From: Antrodiella citrinella
Taxonomy: Eukaryota > Basidiomycota > Agaricomycetes > Polyporales > Steccherinaceae
DNA: 64,000 nucleotides
Reading direction: 5' to 3'
Assembly (NCBI GenBank): GCA_004802725.1
Contig: SGPM01000121.1
Span: forward strand, 618 to 64,617
The notes under the pieces are model-generated. The model searched no databases, was not told the DNA's origin, and saw nothing but the letters and a program-made list of their open reading frames with translations. The translations under genes and the position numbers were made by a program. Position 1 is the first letter of the stretch. Every line of letters begins with the position of its first letter. Positions 47,796 through 59,406 of the stretch are shown piece by piece.

Positions 47796-48124
47796 ATTAC
47801 ACCTTCATACCACTTGTATATGCGGTCTACTAAGTAAGGATCATATTACTTATCACGGTTAACGTTGTCGTTGAGAAGGGCTCTCTTCGACAGCTGTCAA
47901 ACCTGAATTTCAGGGCGAGGTTGATACGTGATTGAGTGCACAATGTGGACCCACAAGCAGTATTATTAACACGGTTTGTTCTCTAGATTGGATTGGTGAA
48001 CAGAGACTAAAATCTTTGTACATTGGGAATATGTTCTACATGAAATTGATGCATTCTTTGCATGCTAACTTGATTAGTGTGTTTAGCAGACCCGGGCGTA
48101 TCCCCACAGGCCGCTGTCGCACAT
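47796..48124. other. Convergent intergenic region
   Basis: About 330 AT-rich bases between the 3' ends of the MFS and TPR genes. No gene is seen. Confidence 0.5.
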
Positions 48125-49690
48125 CTACACCAGGAGCGACTTTAAAGAAGACTCCTCTCCGAGTACCTTCCTAATACGCTCATTCACCCTACGTCTGAAT
48201 TCTGAGAGTCCCGTCACATCCGGAGTACCTTTGAAAACCTTGACACAGAATGCCTGGATATCGGGTCCCTGTAGTCATCATGAGCTCAGTGTCACGTACG
48301 CAAGGACAAAATATAGGAACACGTACGCTGTCAGGAAGACCGCCATACAACTCCAAGAGCGTGTCGTTCAGACTTTGATCTTTGCTCAAGGACGGTCTAT
48401 GCAAAGCCGCGATAATTGCCTCGATAGCTTTGCTTTGTTCGTTCAAGATCTGGAAAGCTTGTGCTTGCCGATAGTATCTGCGACACATCAGTCAACTTGC
48501 CATCTACCTCAAGGAGGACACGACGTACGCCTTTGCATAATCTTTGTTCAGCTTGCATGCTTCAAGCGCATCTTGAAGCGCCTTCGCTGCATCCTGTCCT
48601 TCTCCGTCCATGAGGTACGCCGCCGCACGATTCCCTAGACATACACTCCATAATGCATCGATCTCTTTCAGTTCCTTCGTGTCGGGCTTCTGCGATGCGG
48701 CGCCCCAGAGCCAACCAACAGCGTCGGTGTAGTGTCGAACGGCGTCCGGTCGGTTCTTGCGCTTCATAGCGTCGTTTCCAAGCACCTTTGAGCGGGAGCC
48801 GGAGCGCAGACCTTCAGCTATACCAGTTTTATTCATCTGGTCGACACTATCGGCAACTTCACCCGCTTCTTCACTGCAAAAATTTATTGTAAGCAGGTTT
48901 AAGAGTGAGAGATGTTGTCTGAATGAACGAACGGGGTTTCAAGACGCCATGTGAACGGCGCAGGGAGAGAGTCCAGGAAAGGTCGAAGAGTGGTGACATG
49001 AGGTTCGAGCTTGAGCGCGATCAGCAGAAGGCCTGGAAGGGATTTGCTAAATGGTGGCATTGGAGACGCTATGGCGCGTTTGATGCATCTGTATGCCGGA
49101 GGTCAGCGACGGCATATACTGTAGTCCGAACGCGACGTACTGCAGAACGACATCGGAAGAGGGAAGTCCCGCTTTCTTCAATGGCTCAGCAATCCTAAAG
49201 CTGCTCGTCTCGTCATCTGAATCAACGCGTTCATAGCGTCGTCATAGGTCACACGCAAACAGAAACTCACATATCACAAAATTGAACGTCGGTTGGCTCC
49301 CCTCAACATAAGTGTCGCTGATTTTACCATCACTCGTTTCATACGACATGTGCATGAGTTGCACTACCCAGAACGAATTCACTTTGACCGATACTTTGGT
49401 GAAGTCGAAGGCATCCAAGTTCGGACTCTCGTCCAAAGGAGACGTAGCGTTCATAAGCGTTTCGAGGTCTTCTGGGCTGGAATGCGCGAGAAGACGCGCG
49501 AAGCTCGCGCTGTCTGCAGAGACACCAGGGTGCCTCCGAGAATGTTCTGCAGGATGTGATAGACATGAGTGCTAGTATCGAACTTGGAACGAGACCGAAA
49601 GCGTACGTGGACTGCGGCTATCACCTCCGGCTTGTCTCCGAACGTCTTTGCAATCGCATCATTCAATGTTTGATTTCGCCTTGGGTCCAT
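48125..49690 (-). CDS. TPR protein, co-chaperone-like
   Basis: The C-terminal two-thirds form tetratricopeptide repeats: SKVLGNDAMKRKNRPDAVRH with YTDAVGWLWG near 48710-48790, LWSVCLGNRAAAYLMDGEG near 48600-48655, AAKALQDALEACKLNKDYAK near 48530-48590, and AYYRQAQAFQILNEQSKAI near 48430-48490. A helical tail (SEFRRRVNERIRKVL) ends at 48125-48127. This clamp-type arrangement is typical of proteins that bind Hsp70/Hsp90 tails, but I do not recognise the N-terminal exons. They start MDPRRNQTLNDAIAKTFGDK and include DESPNLDAFDFTK and, less certainly, KISDTYVEGSQPTFNF. Joining those exons in one frame needs an intron near 49465-49540 that I could not place with confidence. The gene shares a 430-bp divergent promoter region with DSC1. 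Confidence 0.62.
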
Positions 49691-50120
49691 TTTGGAGATG
49701 TGTTGGGTCGATGAACGTTGTAGATAAGTAGCTCAAAGGAGCAACAAGAACTGCAGCGAGATTATGTCAAATTGTAGCCATTTCCAAGTCGGCAGTCGCC
49801 GCCGTCGAATGTCGCAAATTAGAGAGGCCAAGAAGAAAGTTCTACATCCTCCTGATGCAGAGGAAACCCGACAGAAGAAAAACACGAATATCAAGATGGG
49901 CCATGTGATACAGTAATGCGTTTAGTATGCAAGCAAGATGCACAAGGTTGTCTTTGACGGCCCGTATTGGGTACTTGTCACTGACAGAGATTCGGACGAG
50001 CGCTTACTGTTACAGTCGCCTGAGAGCGCCGCACGGCCTATCACCTAGCATCTCTCCTCCCAGTTCACAACTTCACATCGACCAGCGTGGCTTTAGGCGT
50101 TCTCGTTTCACTCTGATGCC
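49691..50120. other. Divergent promoter region between the TPR gene and DSC1
   Basis: About 430 bases between two start codons facing away from each other, so a shared regulatory region is likely. No gene or clear TATA box is seen. Confidence 0.5.
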
Positions 50121-53100
50121 ATGAATACCGTCCAAGATCAAGATGCTGAAGCTGCTGTACCGGCGAATACAGCGGGGACACCAGACGGTGCTGGTCCACC
50201 TCGAAGACAGCGAAGCTCAATACCCTCCTTCATATTCATCAGTTTTGTTTTCTACATGCTCACGAACAACCGCGGAGATGAAGTTGGATTAAGAAATCAG
50301 TACGAGGAGGCGTTGGAGTCTCTAAATTCGCAGTTGGGCAACTATTCAGCGTGGCTGAACAGGACGAGGGCGAACTATACTGTTGGTGAGTGGCAAACAA
50401 TAGTATGCGTGACGAGAAGTAGTAAACTCTTGGTGTGTTAAGTGCAGCCTGAGAACAACACGGTCACCCTACCCCTCGTAGAGTCCTTGATTACATTTGG
50501 ACCTCAACTTGATCCATACGAGGCGTCGTACTACTCGAATACAACAGGATTCTGGAAGGGGAGCCTGAAGTTCTACAACCTCACATCTATGGCGAATCTA
50601 TCTACTGTCACGTCTGCTCCTCCGTGGAGAGCTTTGGCTGAGCAAGTCATGGCCGGTCAGAACATGACGAACACGACTGAAGTGGCTGAACGGATGGGAT
50701 CATGGAATTGGACGGCATCCAATAAGTTTACTATGAGCATTCGAGATAAGACAGTGCTACCTCAAGGCACTTTCAAGGACCTCTCTCCCGACGTAGCCAT
50801 AATCCATGTACGTCTTCTGTACACGGCCTGTGAATCACATTCTGAAACCCTTGCGCAGGGAAAGATTGATCTAGCGGATCCTTCCACGGAAGAAGAGCTC
50901 AGGCTAGAGTTTGACGGTGTCCACTTTCTCTCCAATGGTTCAATATACACATTGGCGGAGCCTACCGGGTATGTCGTTGTGCTGTCGTCCGATTATCTGT
51001 CAACCGCACATACTGATCTCTGCGACATGGTATAGTCGTTGGGCGGATCTTCGTGAAGCATCTGCTCTCGTACCTCCGCAGCGTATGAATGAGACCGGCC
51101 ATGCCATTGAAGCTGAACTCGCCGGAAGACTTTCTAAATTACGAGAGAAACTGAATCTTGGCGCCCTCGAGTTGGACAAACCTGGTCTGCATCTTCATCG
51201 ACCCTTGGAGAGACGTCCATCTGATCTCATACCCTTCAGATGAGAGCAACAGCCCTCAATCAAGGTGCTCCTTTCAGTTCTTCAGTCAACTGAATTCTAC
51301 GTCTCTACCCCTACCTGTCTTACAAGAGATCGAACAAGAGATCGACAAACCAACCGGTATCTCGGTCGTAGGGTCGCCACCATTGATTATGCAAGGTGTC
51401 CTGATCAGTCGCAACTGTGGAATACTGTACGAACTCAAGGAGATGACAGGCGTGAAGTACGTCGAATGCAGCATAGTCACAGAACGTTTACTGATGCAAC
51501 TTCAGGTCACAAAGCCTCTATCGCAGGATCACAACGTGTAAGTCTTCTTTGTAGTGACATAGACCTCATCTCATTATTCCTAGATGCCGGAGCTTCCACC
51601 ATTATGAACTTGATCATTTTGCTGCTACTTTCAAGGCAAATAGCACGTAGTCGCTCTGCTACTGGTCTGGCCCGGGTATCGCGCTATCCCTTCTTCCTGC
51701 AGAGTCTCGTTGACGCGATATCATTTGTTGGTGTACGTTTGCAATTGTCATCAAAGTTATTTCTCACTGAAAGTTGAATATAGCATATCACTATGGCGAT
51801 CATCGCTGACGGAAGGCCGTCCATTTCGGTCGTTGCACCAGCTGGTATCGCTTGCATCTTGTTTGTGTACGAAGCAGTGAGTAGGATTCTTGATGCTGTG
51901 GACAAAACGCTGACTTGCACGGTTTGCAGCAATTCGCAGTTCTAATAGGTCAGATCCAAGCCCCGGAGGATGCTGTCACACCAACTCCGACGCCGCCACC
52001 ACCACGTGCACCGACACCCGCCCCTGCACCTATTTCCCGAGAACCACAAGACGATTCATCGAATACCCCGAACGTCGACGTGCCGGTGATCGCTGTGACC
52101 CCGCCAACTCAACCGCCACCGGCAGCGATAGTTCCCCCAGAACCACCACGAACCTTCTTCCATTTCTTCATACATCATATCCGGACGGACCCAGGAGCTC
52201 GTCTATGTACGTGATTATCTTACCAACGTTCCCTTCGTATGCCGCTTACTTTTCTATGGTGCACGTTGATAGGGACGATCCTATCGTTTTGTCTTATCGT
52301 TGTGTTCCGTGTCGTGATCATGCTTTCGTTGCCTCTGCTTTTCGTAGGATCACTCTACGGTTTCTTGTGGGCCCCTCAGCTGTACCGCTCTGTGAGGCGT
52401 GGTCGATCGAGTGGGTTGCATGCGGAGTACGTCATCGGTGTCACGCTATGCAGACTGTTCTTCATACTATGTGAGCACGAATCGCTACACTGATTACCGC
52501 AGGGCTCAGCTATCTCTCCACAGACTTCCTCTATTGCCCTAAGAATATTCTGGATGTGGAACCTCGACGTAAGGCTGACTACCCCTCTTCGTTTCTCACG
52601 TACTGACTGCTTGCAAAGCGTGGATATGGTGTGTCGCGTTGGTGATGTTTATTCAGATCGGTGTTCTGCTTCTGCAGGAACGCTTCGGACCCACATTCTT
52701 CCTTCCACAAAGGGTGCGTTTCTCTGACCTCCTTGCTCTTCATATAATTAACTCGGGGATTTATTTAGATGACTCGGAAAACCCAAACCTACGACTACCA
52801 CCCAGCCATACCACTCCCCGATCCCGAGGCCCCGGAGCAGTCGTTGGGAGACTGTTCCATATGCATGGACGCCATCTTGGTCGACTCTTCGCTTCACCAA
52901 AGAGGGGACGACGAGAAAGAGCGTATGTTAGGGTTGGGGAGGTGGGGCCAAGCTGCGAGCATGAGGAAGAGCTATAGCTTGGCGCCGTGTCACCACCTTT
53001 TCGTACGTGATTTTTTTAAATTTGGATATTGCTTCGACTCGACTCTGACTTTGGGTGGTTTTTAGCATACAGCTTGTTTGGAAAGAGTAAGTGTGTTCCG

Positions 53101-53259
53101 TTCACTGTGTGCTTTTTGAAGTCTAACTTGATCTCTTTTTGCGTTGTATCAGTGGCTCGCAATCAAGGTATGTCACCCGCGTCACCCTTAGAAGCCAATA
53201 CTCACAGTACTTTTCAGAACATTTGCCCACAGTGTCGTCGGCCGCTCCCTCCTTTGTAA
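50121..53259 (+). CDS. DSC1: DSC E3 ubiquitin ligase complex subunit 1 (Tul1-like RING ligase)
   Basis: A multi-pass Golgi-type ubiquitin ligase. The N-terminus has one membrane segment (SFIFISFVFYML) and then a long lumenal domain with many N-x-S/T sites (for example SNTTGFWKGSLKFYNLTSM near 50530-50590), followed by GISVVGSPPLIMQGVLISRN near 51355-51410. Six or more membrane segments follow, with a Pro-rich cytosolic loop (PTPTPPPPRAPTPAPAP) near 51975-52035. The C-terminal RING-H2 is intact: CSICMDAI near 52857-52880, CHHLFHTACLERWL across two introns near 52985-53165, and CPQCRRPLPPL before the stop. In yeasts this complex cleaves SREBP or sorts membrane proteins; in basidiomycetes a role in sterol/hypoxia response or quality control is inferred. 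About 14 introns are needed. Confidence 0.9.
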
Positions 53260-53384
53260 TATATCTTAGTATGTAGTATAAATTATGATTTGGACTGAGT
53301 AGTGATTGATTATTGGGCTATGCTAGTGGTATATGGTTTTGGACAGTTGAGACTCTAACACAACGGAACATCCACTTTGATCCA

Positions 53385-54795
53385 TTAGTTGTATTCTGCC
53401 TCGTCCATGTCATCAAAAGGCACTTCCTCGTCATCGGTGCGCGCCAATGCATCCTCCTTCCACTGTAGTCTGCGTGCCTTAGCTTCCTCGTAGTGCTCGA
53501 TGCCCACCCAGCCCTCCGCCTAGCATGGAAGCACGCCCCACAAGGCCTTCACAATGCTTCATGTCGTTGTCCGCCTTTGTCCGCACCTTGTCCAGAGTCA
53601 GCGTCGCGCGCACGTCCTCGGCGTCGAACGCGACAGGACACGACAGTGCTTCCCACCGCTCCGTTGCCTCGATCAGCGCGACCTTGAGCGTACAAGTCTC
53701 GCCCTCCCGTGCAGCAGTGGCGTGATTGAAGACGCGGAGGCTAAGCATGCTCAATGGGGCCTTCTGCGGAGTGCGTTGTACTGTTTCGTGTTTGACGCAG
53801 TGATAGTGGACGAGGCGGCGACGATGGAGTTCCCTCGTTACTTTGTCAATTTCCGTCCACGTCGTCCAAATTCTCCGGTAGTGCATGCCGCCCCGCAGAA
53901 TACGAGGCGTCATTGACCCAGTTCTGGATTCTTTGGGGTACGCCGGCATGGAGAAACACGGGCAGAACCGAGGCGTGTTGCCAATCCAACAAGCTCACGA
54001 TATGCAAGTCTGAGTCGGACGACTTCCTTGAGACGATGATGTTGCTCGGCTGGAGGTCGGGATAGCGGATACTGAAACGGCCGAGGGCTGGGTCTTCGGG
54101 GACGAGTGACGGCGCGATGAGGAAATAGCGGTGAAAGTTCTCAATGTGGACCGAGGGCGGTTGTGCCTGGTACTTCTAAGCTTCTCTCCGTATGCGCTCG
54201 AACGGCAATAGTGGTCGACCAAATCGATCCAGATAGGTCAGGTCCTTGCGAGCTGCTCTTACGAGCACCGCTTCAGCGCTTTCGTCTACGATCAACAAAC
54301 AGTCAGTCCAGGGAATAACGGGGGACCGGGGAGTGTCGTACATGGTCCTCGACATCATCTTCGACTCGAGCTCAGCAAGCTGACGCATGACTGAGACGAT
54401 GTCGCTTTCCTCGAGGTCAAACCATATCTCGCTCAAGTTGGTACCTTGTATAAATTCCACGAATATGATCGGTCTCTGCTGCATTGTCCGGTGCGGGAGC
54501 GTAGCCGTATACCTGAGGTAGAGTCATCCCAGAGAAGTCCATAGTAGCCACTTCGCTGGCGAGAGCAAAATACTTCGGTTTTGTTACAGGGTATGGGATA
54601 CGCGGTACCATTTGGAAGCCATCGCACATGTTGATACGGAATGTACGGTTAAACCCGCCCTCGGCAAGTTTTTCGAGGCTGACGACATCATCCGGACTGC
54701 GATCGACAGACAGCGCTGCCAGTCGGCATAATCCATCGACGGTGAATATGCGCATGAGTTCGGCGTGGCGTAGTGCATCGTTGATGCTAGACGTG
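53385..54795 (-). pseudogene. APH-family phosphotransferase-like pseudogene
   Basis: A member of a basidiomycete phosphotransferase (APH/choline-kinase-like) family. Recognisable order: LCRLAALSVDRSPDDVVSLE, KLAEGGFNRTFRI, DGFQMVPRIPYP, LPQVYGYAPAPDN, FVEFIQGTNLSEIWFDL, a catalytic loop reading YPDLQPSNIIV where the family usually has His for Tyr, LLDWQHASVLPVFLHAGVPQ, HALPENLDDV, RRRLVHYHCVK, LIEATERWEAL, and EGWVGIEHYEEA to FDDMDEAEYN. Four lesions break it: a one-base shift near 54465, an in-frame TAG at 54176-54178, an extra G at 53853-53854 and an extra G at 53519-53520. The last two fit a GG miscall, but the stop and the altered catalytic His do not. Probably non-functional. Active members are thought to phosphorylate small molecules. 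Confidence 0.72.
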
Positions 54796-55284
54796 TCAAA
54801 TCATAGGTCAGAGATATACAACCACAAGAAATCAATGTATGAGACTTGCATCCACCGCCCCGTTCGAAAAGGTCGTTACCACGAGAACGCACGACGTGCC
54901 AGCGGCCGCGGCCAACGGGTCGGTACACCGATGGAATGCAGAGAGGGCCTCGCGCTCGCTCTCCCAAGACATCGTGACAGAACCGAATATTGTTGAAACA
55001 CGCAAGTTCATGATGAAGAGTGTCGATCTGCCATGAATGCTGTTCATCTGGTGGGCGTATATGTTAGCCTAGGGAGCGTGAGAAAGCTAGACCCGAGATG
55101 GGTATTGTGGCGTGTGACTGGGACGGAGCCTGGTGTTGGGCGCGAATCAAATTATGAGAATCAATTCACAGCGGAAAGCAGCGAACAAATGGTTCTCTCT
55201 TCCTCTTCCTCTTCCTCCATCTTGGTCTCTTCTTCGAGGTTTCGTGTAAGATAATGTCACTTTCACCATCTGTCTGACTGCACC
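54796..55284. other. Divergent region between the phosphotransferase relic and the EST1-like gene
   Basis: About 490 bases. The reverse strand may contain a decayed first exon of the relic up to about 54950. The rest is presumed promoter of the EST1-like gene; a (tcttcc)-type pyrimidine run lies near 55197-55218. Confidence 0.4.
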
Positions 55285-58200
55285 ATGTCAGACTTACCAG
55301 GCCAGATTGCTCGGTACGCCACATCCTACCTACCCGTGACAATGTTTGAGTCCGATCTGACCGCTATTTCAAACTTCTCATTAGCGAGGCGAAGAGCCTT
55401 CAAGTTGGGTTGAAGGAATTGCTCAAGACACACGATGTTCTCGATAAGGAGATAGAAATTCATAGGAAAAAGTGCGTATGCATGTCACCCTCTATCTAGA
55501 GAGGGGCATGCTGATAGTGTGATAGTTTACGCCGCCAATACCTTCGTCTGCTTTTCGTCCACCCATATGCAAAGGAATCCCGCGAGGCAGAGACACACTT
55601 GTGGATGCAAACGTCTTATTCCCTCATTGCGATATACAAGCAGCGCATAGGGTCTCTCGACCGCGCCATCCAGAACCCCCCTCGCCAACCTCAGCAAAAT
55701 GCTCAGCCACAACGAGTGGTCGAGTATCGGAAACTGCTGCAGCGATTCCGCCAGTTTTTGTCGGAGGAGGAGCGATTCTGGACCCAGCTGATCGTCAGAT
55801 TCCGCCGCAATTTTGCTGTAGACGCCGCACAACCTGCACTCAACGTCCTACAGATCACAGCAGAAGAAGAAGCACCCCCTCCAGGGACGGACGCCGCCAC
55901 AGGGACTCGAAGGAATCTGAACCAGTTTCCACCTGAAAGCGATACCCCCGAAGCGACCCCGCCGGCGACCACTGTGTCTCAACGCGAAAGCAGACTTGCC
56001 ATCCTGAGCAAATCTTTGGTCTGCCTAGGGGACATCGCACGGTACAAGGAGCAGTATAACGAATCCGGTGGGCGACCCCGTGCGGGACACGAGGACGGGC
56101 CTCCTGCTGTCGCTGCGGGGAAAAGCAGAAGCGGCAAGAGAGGAGGCGCCCCACCCGCAGCAACACCGATGCTTCTACCACGCTTGCGCGATTACAGTCG
56201 CGCACGGGCCTGTTACGAACAAGCGCGATCGCTTGTACCTCATGACGGCAACCCATCGCACCAGCTGGCTATCCTCTGCAGCTATGAGAAGGATATGTTC
56301 AACTCGCTCACTCACTACTATCGTGCGCTGTGCGTTCGCCAACCATACGATACTGCCTCGGAGAACATGGGGACGGTCCTCAGTAGGGCACTGGACATGT
56401 GGAAGGCTCGGCGTGCAAAGCGTGAAGAAGAGGCGCAAACCGATCCAGATTCCATTGCTCCCAGATTGCGAGTAGAGGGTATCAAAGAGAAAGTCATTGT
56501 TCTCCACGCTTTATGGCGAGTGGACGCGAACGAGTAAGACTCTTCTTCATCTAAATCACCTCTTTGCTGACATGCCATTAGCGAGGAAGGACTGACAGAA
56601 AAGACTCTGCAAGACTTCGATACCCTAGTATCAGAGCGCATTCTTCCCCTTGACCACATATCGAAAGTGATCATCCTGTCACAAGGTGCCTTATGGAAGC
56701 ATCGGATGGTCCGGCAACCCACAACGGGGGAGAGGAAAGTTCGTTCGCCATCTACTGAGAACCGTATCGCATCCCATCTTCTGGATCTGCATCGTATCAT
56801 ACTCCGGATTAGTGCCCGGGAACTGTCGGAGCTGTCGCCAGAGGATGCCGCACACAAGGATCTTGCACAGCGGATCCCTGCGGTCTTCAGGCGTACTATT
56901 CCTGCCTTGCGTATGGCTGGCAAATGGATTCGCGCCAACACGAGGTACCTGGCTCAAGCTGCCGGCGTTACGCCCGAGTATGCGCGATCCAGAGGTCGTG
57001 GCCGAGACGGAAAGCAGACGTCGCACAGCAAGGAGAAGACGACTCCTCCCATCAGCATCAACGGTCTGGAAGCATTCTGGCACGAATATGTCAACTTCAT
57101 GAATATCCTTACCACGACATTCCCCTCCGATCAGCTTCCACAGATGACATTCCCTCTCGAAGAAGATACAGACATGGTTGGCTTCTTGCCTCTGCGTAAA
57201 TACATGTTCGTCGACGGGAAGACGCCAGTTCCTTATGCTGGTTCGGTCGTCAGACCGGATCTGCGTGGGATGGCGCCGCTGAAGGACGCAACCTTGGGTC
57301 TCCACCCGAATGAGGAGCAGCTGATGAGGATCTCTGACATTATTGTCGATGCTCATGCTGTTGTCGAAGACGAGGTAAGTGTGGTGATCTGGATCTATGT
57401 CGATATGCATTTCTTAAGAGTCGACCGTGTTTCAGAATACGCCCGTTGCATCAGTCGACGGGCGTTTTGAGTACAGGAAGCCAACTGCTGCTCCGCGCAC
57501 CGAGCCTACTTCTAACGGGTTGCATCGTGCATCACATGCTACCGTGCACGCCACCGCGTTACAGGCAGAACCAGAAGTAGCAGGTCAAGGCTATGACAGC
57601 GACGATGACAACATGACTGTTGCGACTCGAACTGATGACGATCTAGTTGAAGATGCAGTCCAACATGTATTAGATGCATTCGAAGCGGAGGACGATGACG
57701 ACGAGATTGTTTGGAATCTGACGTACGTGTACCAACCATTGTTCAGTGAATGCCGTTTCACATATATTGTTCAGACCCATTCGCTCTCCCTTGCAAGGTC
57801 CTAGTACGAGAGGTCTCACGACTCCTCCACGACTCAGCCCTACTAGCCCGCAGTCCCCCAGATCTCCTCCCTACAGCCCGCACAGAGATATACCGCTCTC
57901 ACCACCTCAGATCTCCGAGCAGATACTTCCTGTGGCCCCTCCGGCCCCTCCAGCATCGACTGGCCTCACTGCAGCGGAGCTTCTAAGCAACATGAGGGGC
58001 CCTCAGCGGTTACGACCAATCGCCGAGACGACGCCAATGCATCATGTACGAATGCCGTCCGCACCAACGGCGCCACTTTCCTTTGGTCCGAACGGGCCTG
58101 TCCAATCCATCTGGTCAGACGTTGGTACTGGTCACTCTCGGCAATACTCTGCTGGAGCCCAGCCATCTGGTTCTTCTCTTCTTTCTGGATCTCCTTTCGT

Positions 58201-58708
58201 CAGTTCCACTCCTCATACACCAGTGCAACAAAATCCCATCGGATACGCGCCCGCATCTTGGTCTAACACGCAGCCCAGTCAAGCATCATCCAACGGTTAC
58301 CTATCCTCTCAGACGACCATGTATAGCTCGCCACCGTCCACAATACCTTTCAATCCCGCTCCTGCGCATAACCTGACCACAGGGCATACTCGGGTGCCCT
58401 CTGAGTCTGCCGTTTTGCCACGGAACCAATTGTATCAGTCTCAACCGACTCATCACCGATTCGACTCTCTGCGGTCTCACTTGCCTATCGGTGATCAAGT
58501 CAATGTCCCAAACCGGGGCCTCAACTACCTTCCGCCTTCGGTCTATACGGATACTATCTATTCTGCGTCCCCCGGCGCAGCGTATACACCACGGGATACC
58601 CGCGATCAGTTCGGACACCCCATCCAGCAATCGCGTGGTATGAACGTCGACCGGACGTTTACAGCGCCTTTCATGACCTCCTCTTCGATCTGGAGTCACC
58701 CTGGCTGA
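55285..58708 (+). CDS. EST1/SMG7-like protein (14-3-3-like TPR, nonsense-mediated decay or telomerase factor)
   Basis: The first exon (MSDLPGQIA) joins to REAKSLQVGLKELLKTHDVL, LRRQYLRLLFVHPYAKESRE and AETHLWMQTSYSLIAIYKQR, which is the EST1 N-terminal helical bundle. Next come YRKLLQRFRQFLSEEERFW, SLVCLGDIARYKEQY, YSRARACYEQARSLVPHDG and NPSHQLAILCSYEKDMFNSL near 56245-56305, the hallmark NPxNQLAI-type repeat of EST1/SMG5-7. The EST1 DNA/RNA-binding region continues with YYRALCVRQPYDTA and later ISINGLEAFWHEYVNFMNIL. A long Ser/Pro/Gln-rich tail (57780-58705) ends at WSHPG. No PIN domain is visible, so SMG7-type is more likely than SMG6-type. It probably acts in RNA decay; a telomere role is only inferred from the family name. 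Confidence 0.8.
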
Positions 58709-59406
58709 AGAGATGAGGTCGAAGTTCAGGTTTTCCCCCCAATCCTCGACTTGTTGAAAGGTTCGACTGTCCCTCTCTCGTCTACTTTGCAACGACTGGC
58801 AACCCGCATTTCCCGTGACGACAATCAGGATCCTTCGCAGAACCGTTCTGCGAGCCCCGCATACTCCATGACCTGACGATTTATGAGGATCGTAGCCATC
58901 ACGTCGACTGTGGTCCTACACAAGTCGCACGTACGTCAAGCACGGGCCCTGCCACGTCCTTATTTACATACGTACCATGGAAAGTCCTTCATGGGTAGGC
59001 TCTTCTCGTCTGTATTCTATGACTATCGTGTTCGTCGCTCCTAGGTGCTTCTTCGCTTTGCTTTTCTCGAGTTCAACGTTCATCCTTATGTATTCTTTTC
59101 CCCTCCACAACGACCCCCCATACTCTGAGTGCTGCTGCGCTCATCCGCGTTCTGTCTATGTACTGTAGTGCCGCACACCCGCCACCGCTAGAGGGCACCC
59201 CATGATTCATGACCAAAAATGTGTATAGGAAGAAAATCCGGGGAGATATTACAGGGCAGTATAAGGTCTAGTGTATGATCCAAGATGTGTACGCAGTCTA
59301 ACATTATGTCGTGAACCCGCTCGATGCACATGATGTAGTTTCCAAGAAGGTATGTCTGAATAAGATCTATGTAGTGTTGGTTGGACGTTCAAGTATCGTT
59401 CAGAGT
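58709..59406. other. Convergent intergenic region
   Basis: About 700 bases between the 3' ends of the EST1-like and SNF2 genes. Only short unrelated frames; no gene is supported. Confidence 0.5.

Noticed and set aside
56691..57410. Reverse-strand frame of 239 codons
   Set aside because: Antisense to the EST1-like gene, which has clear domain motifs on the plus strand.
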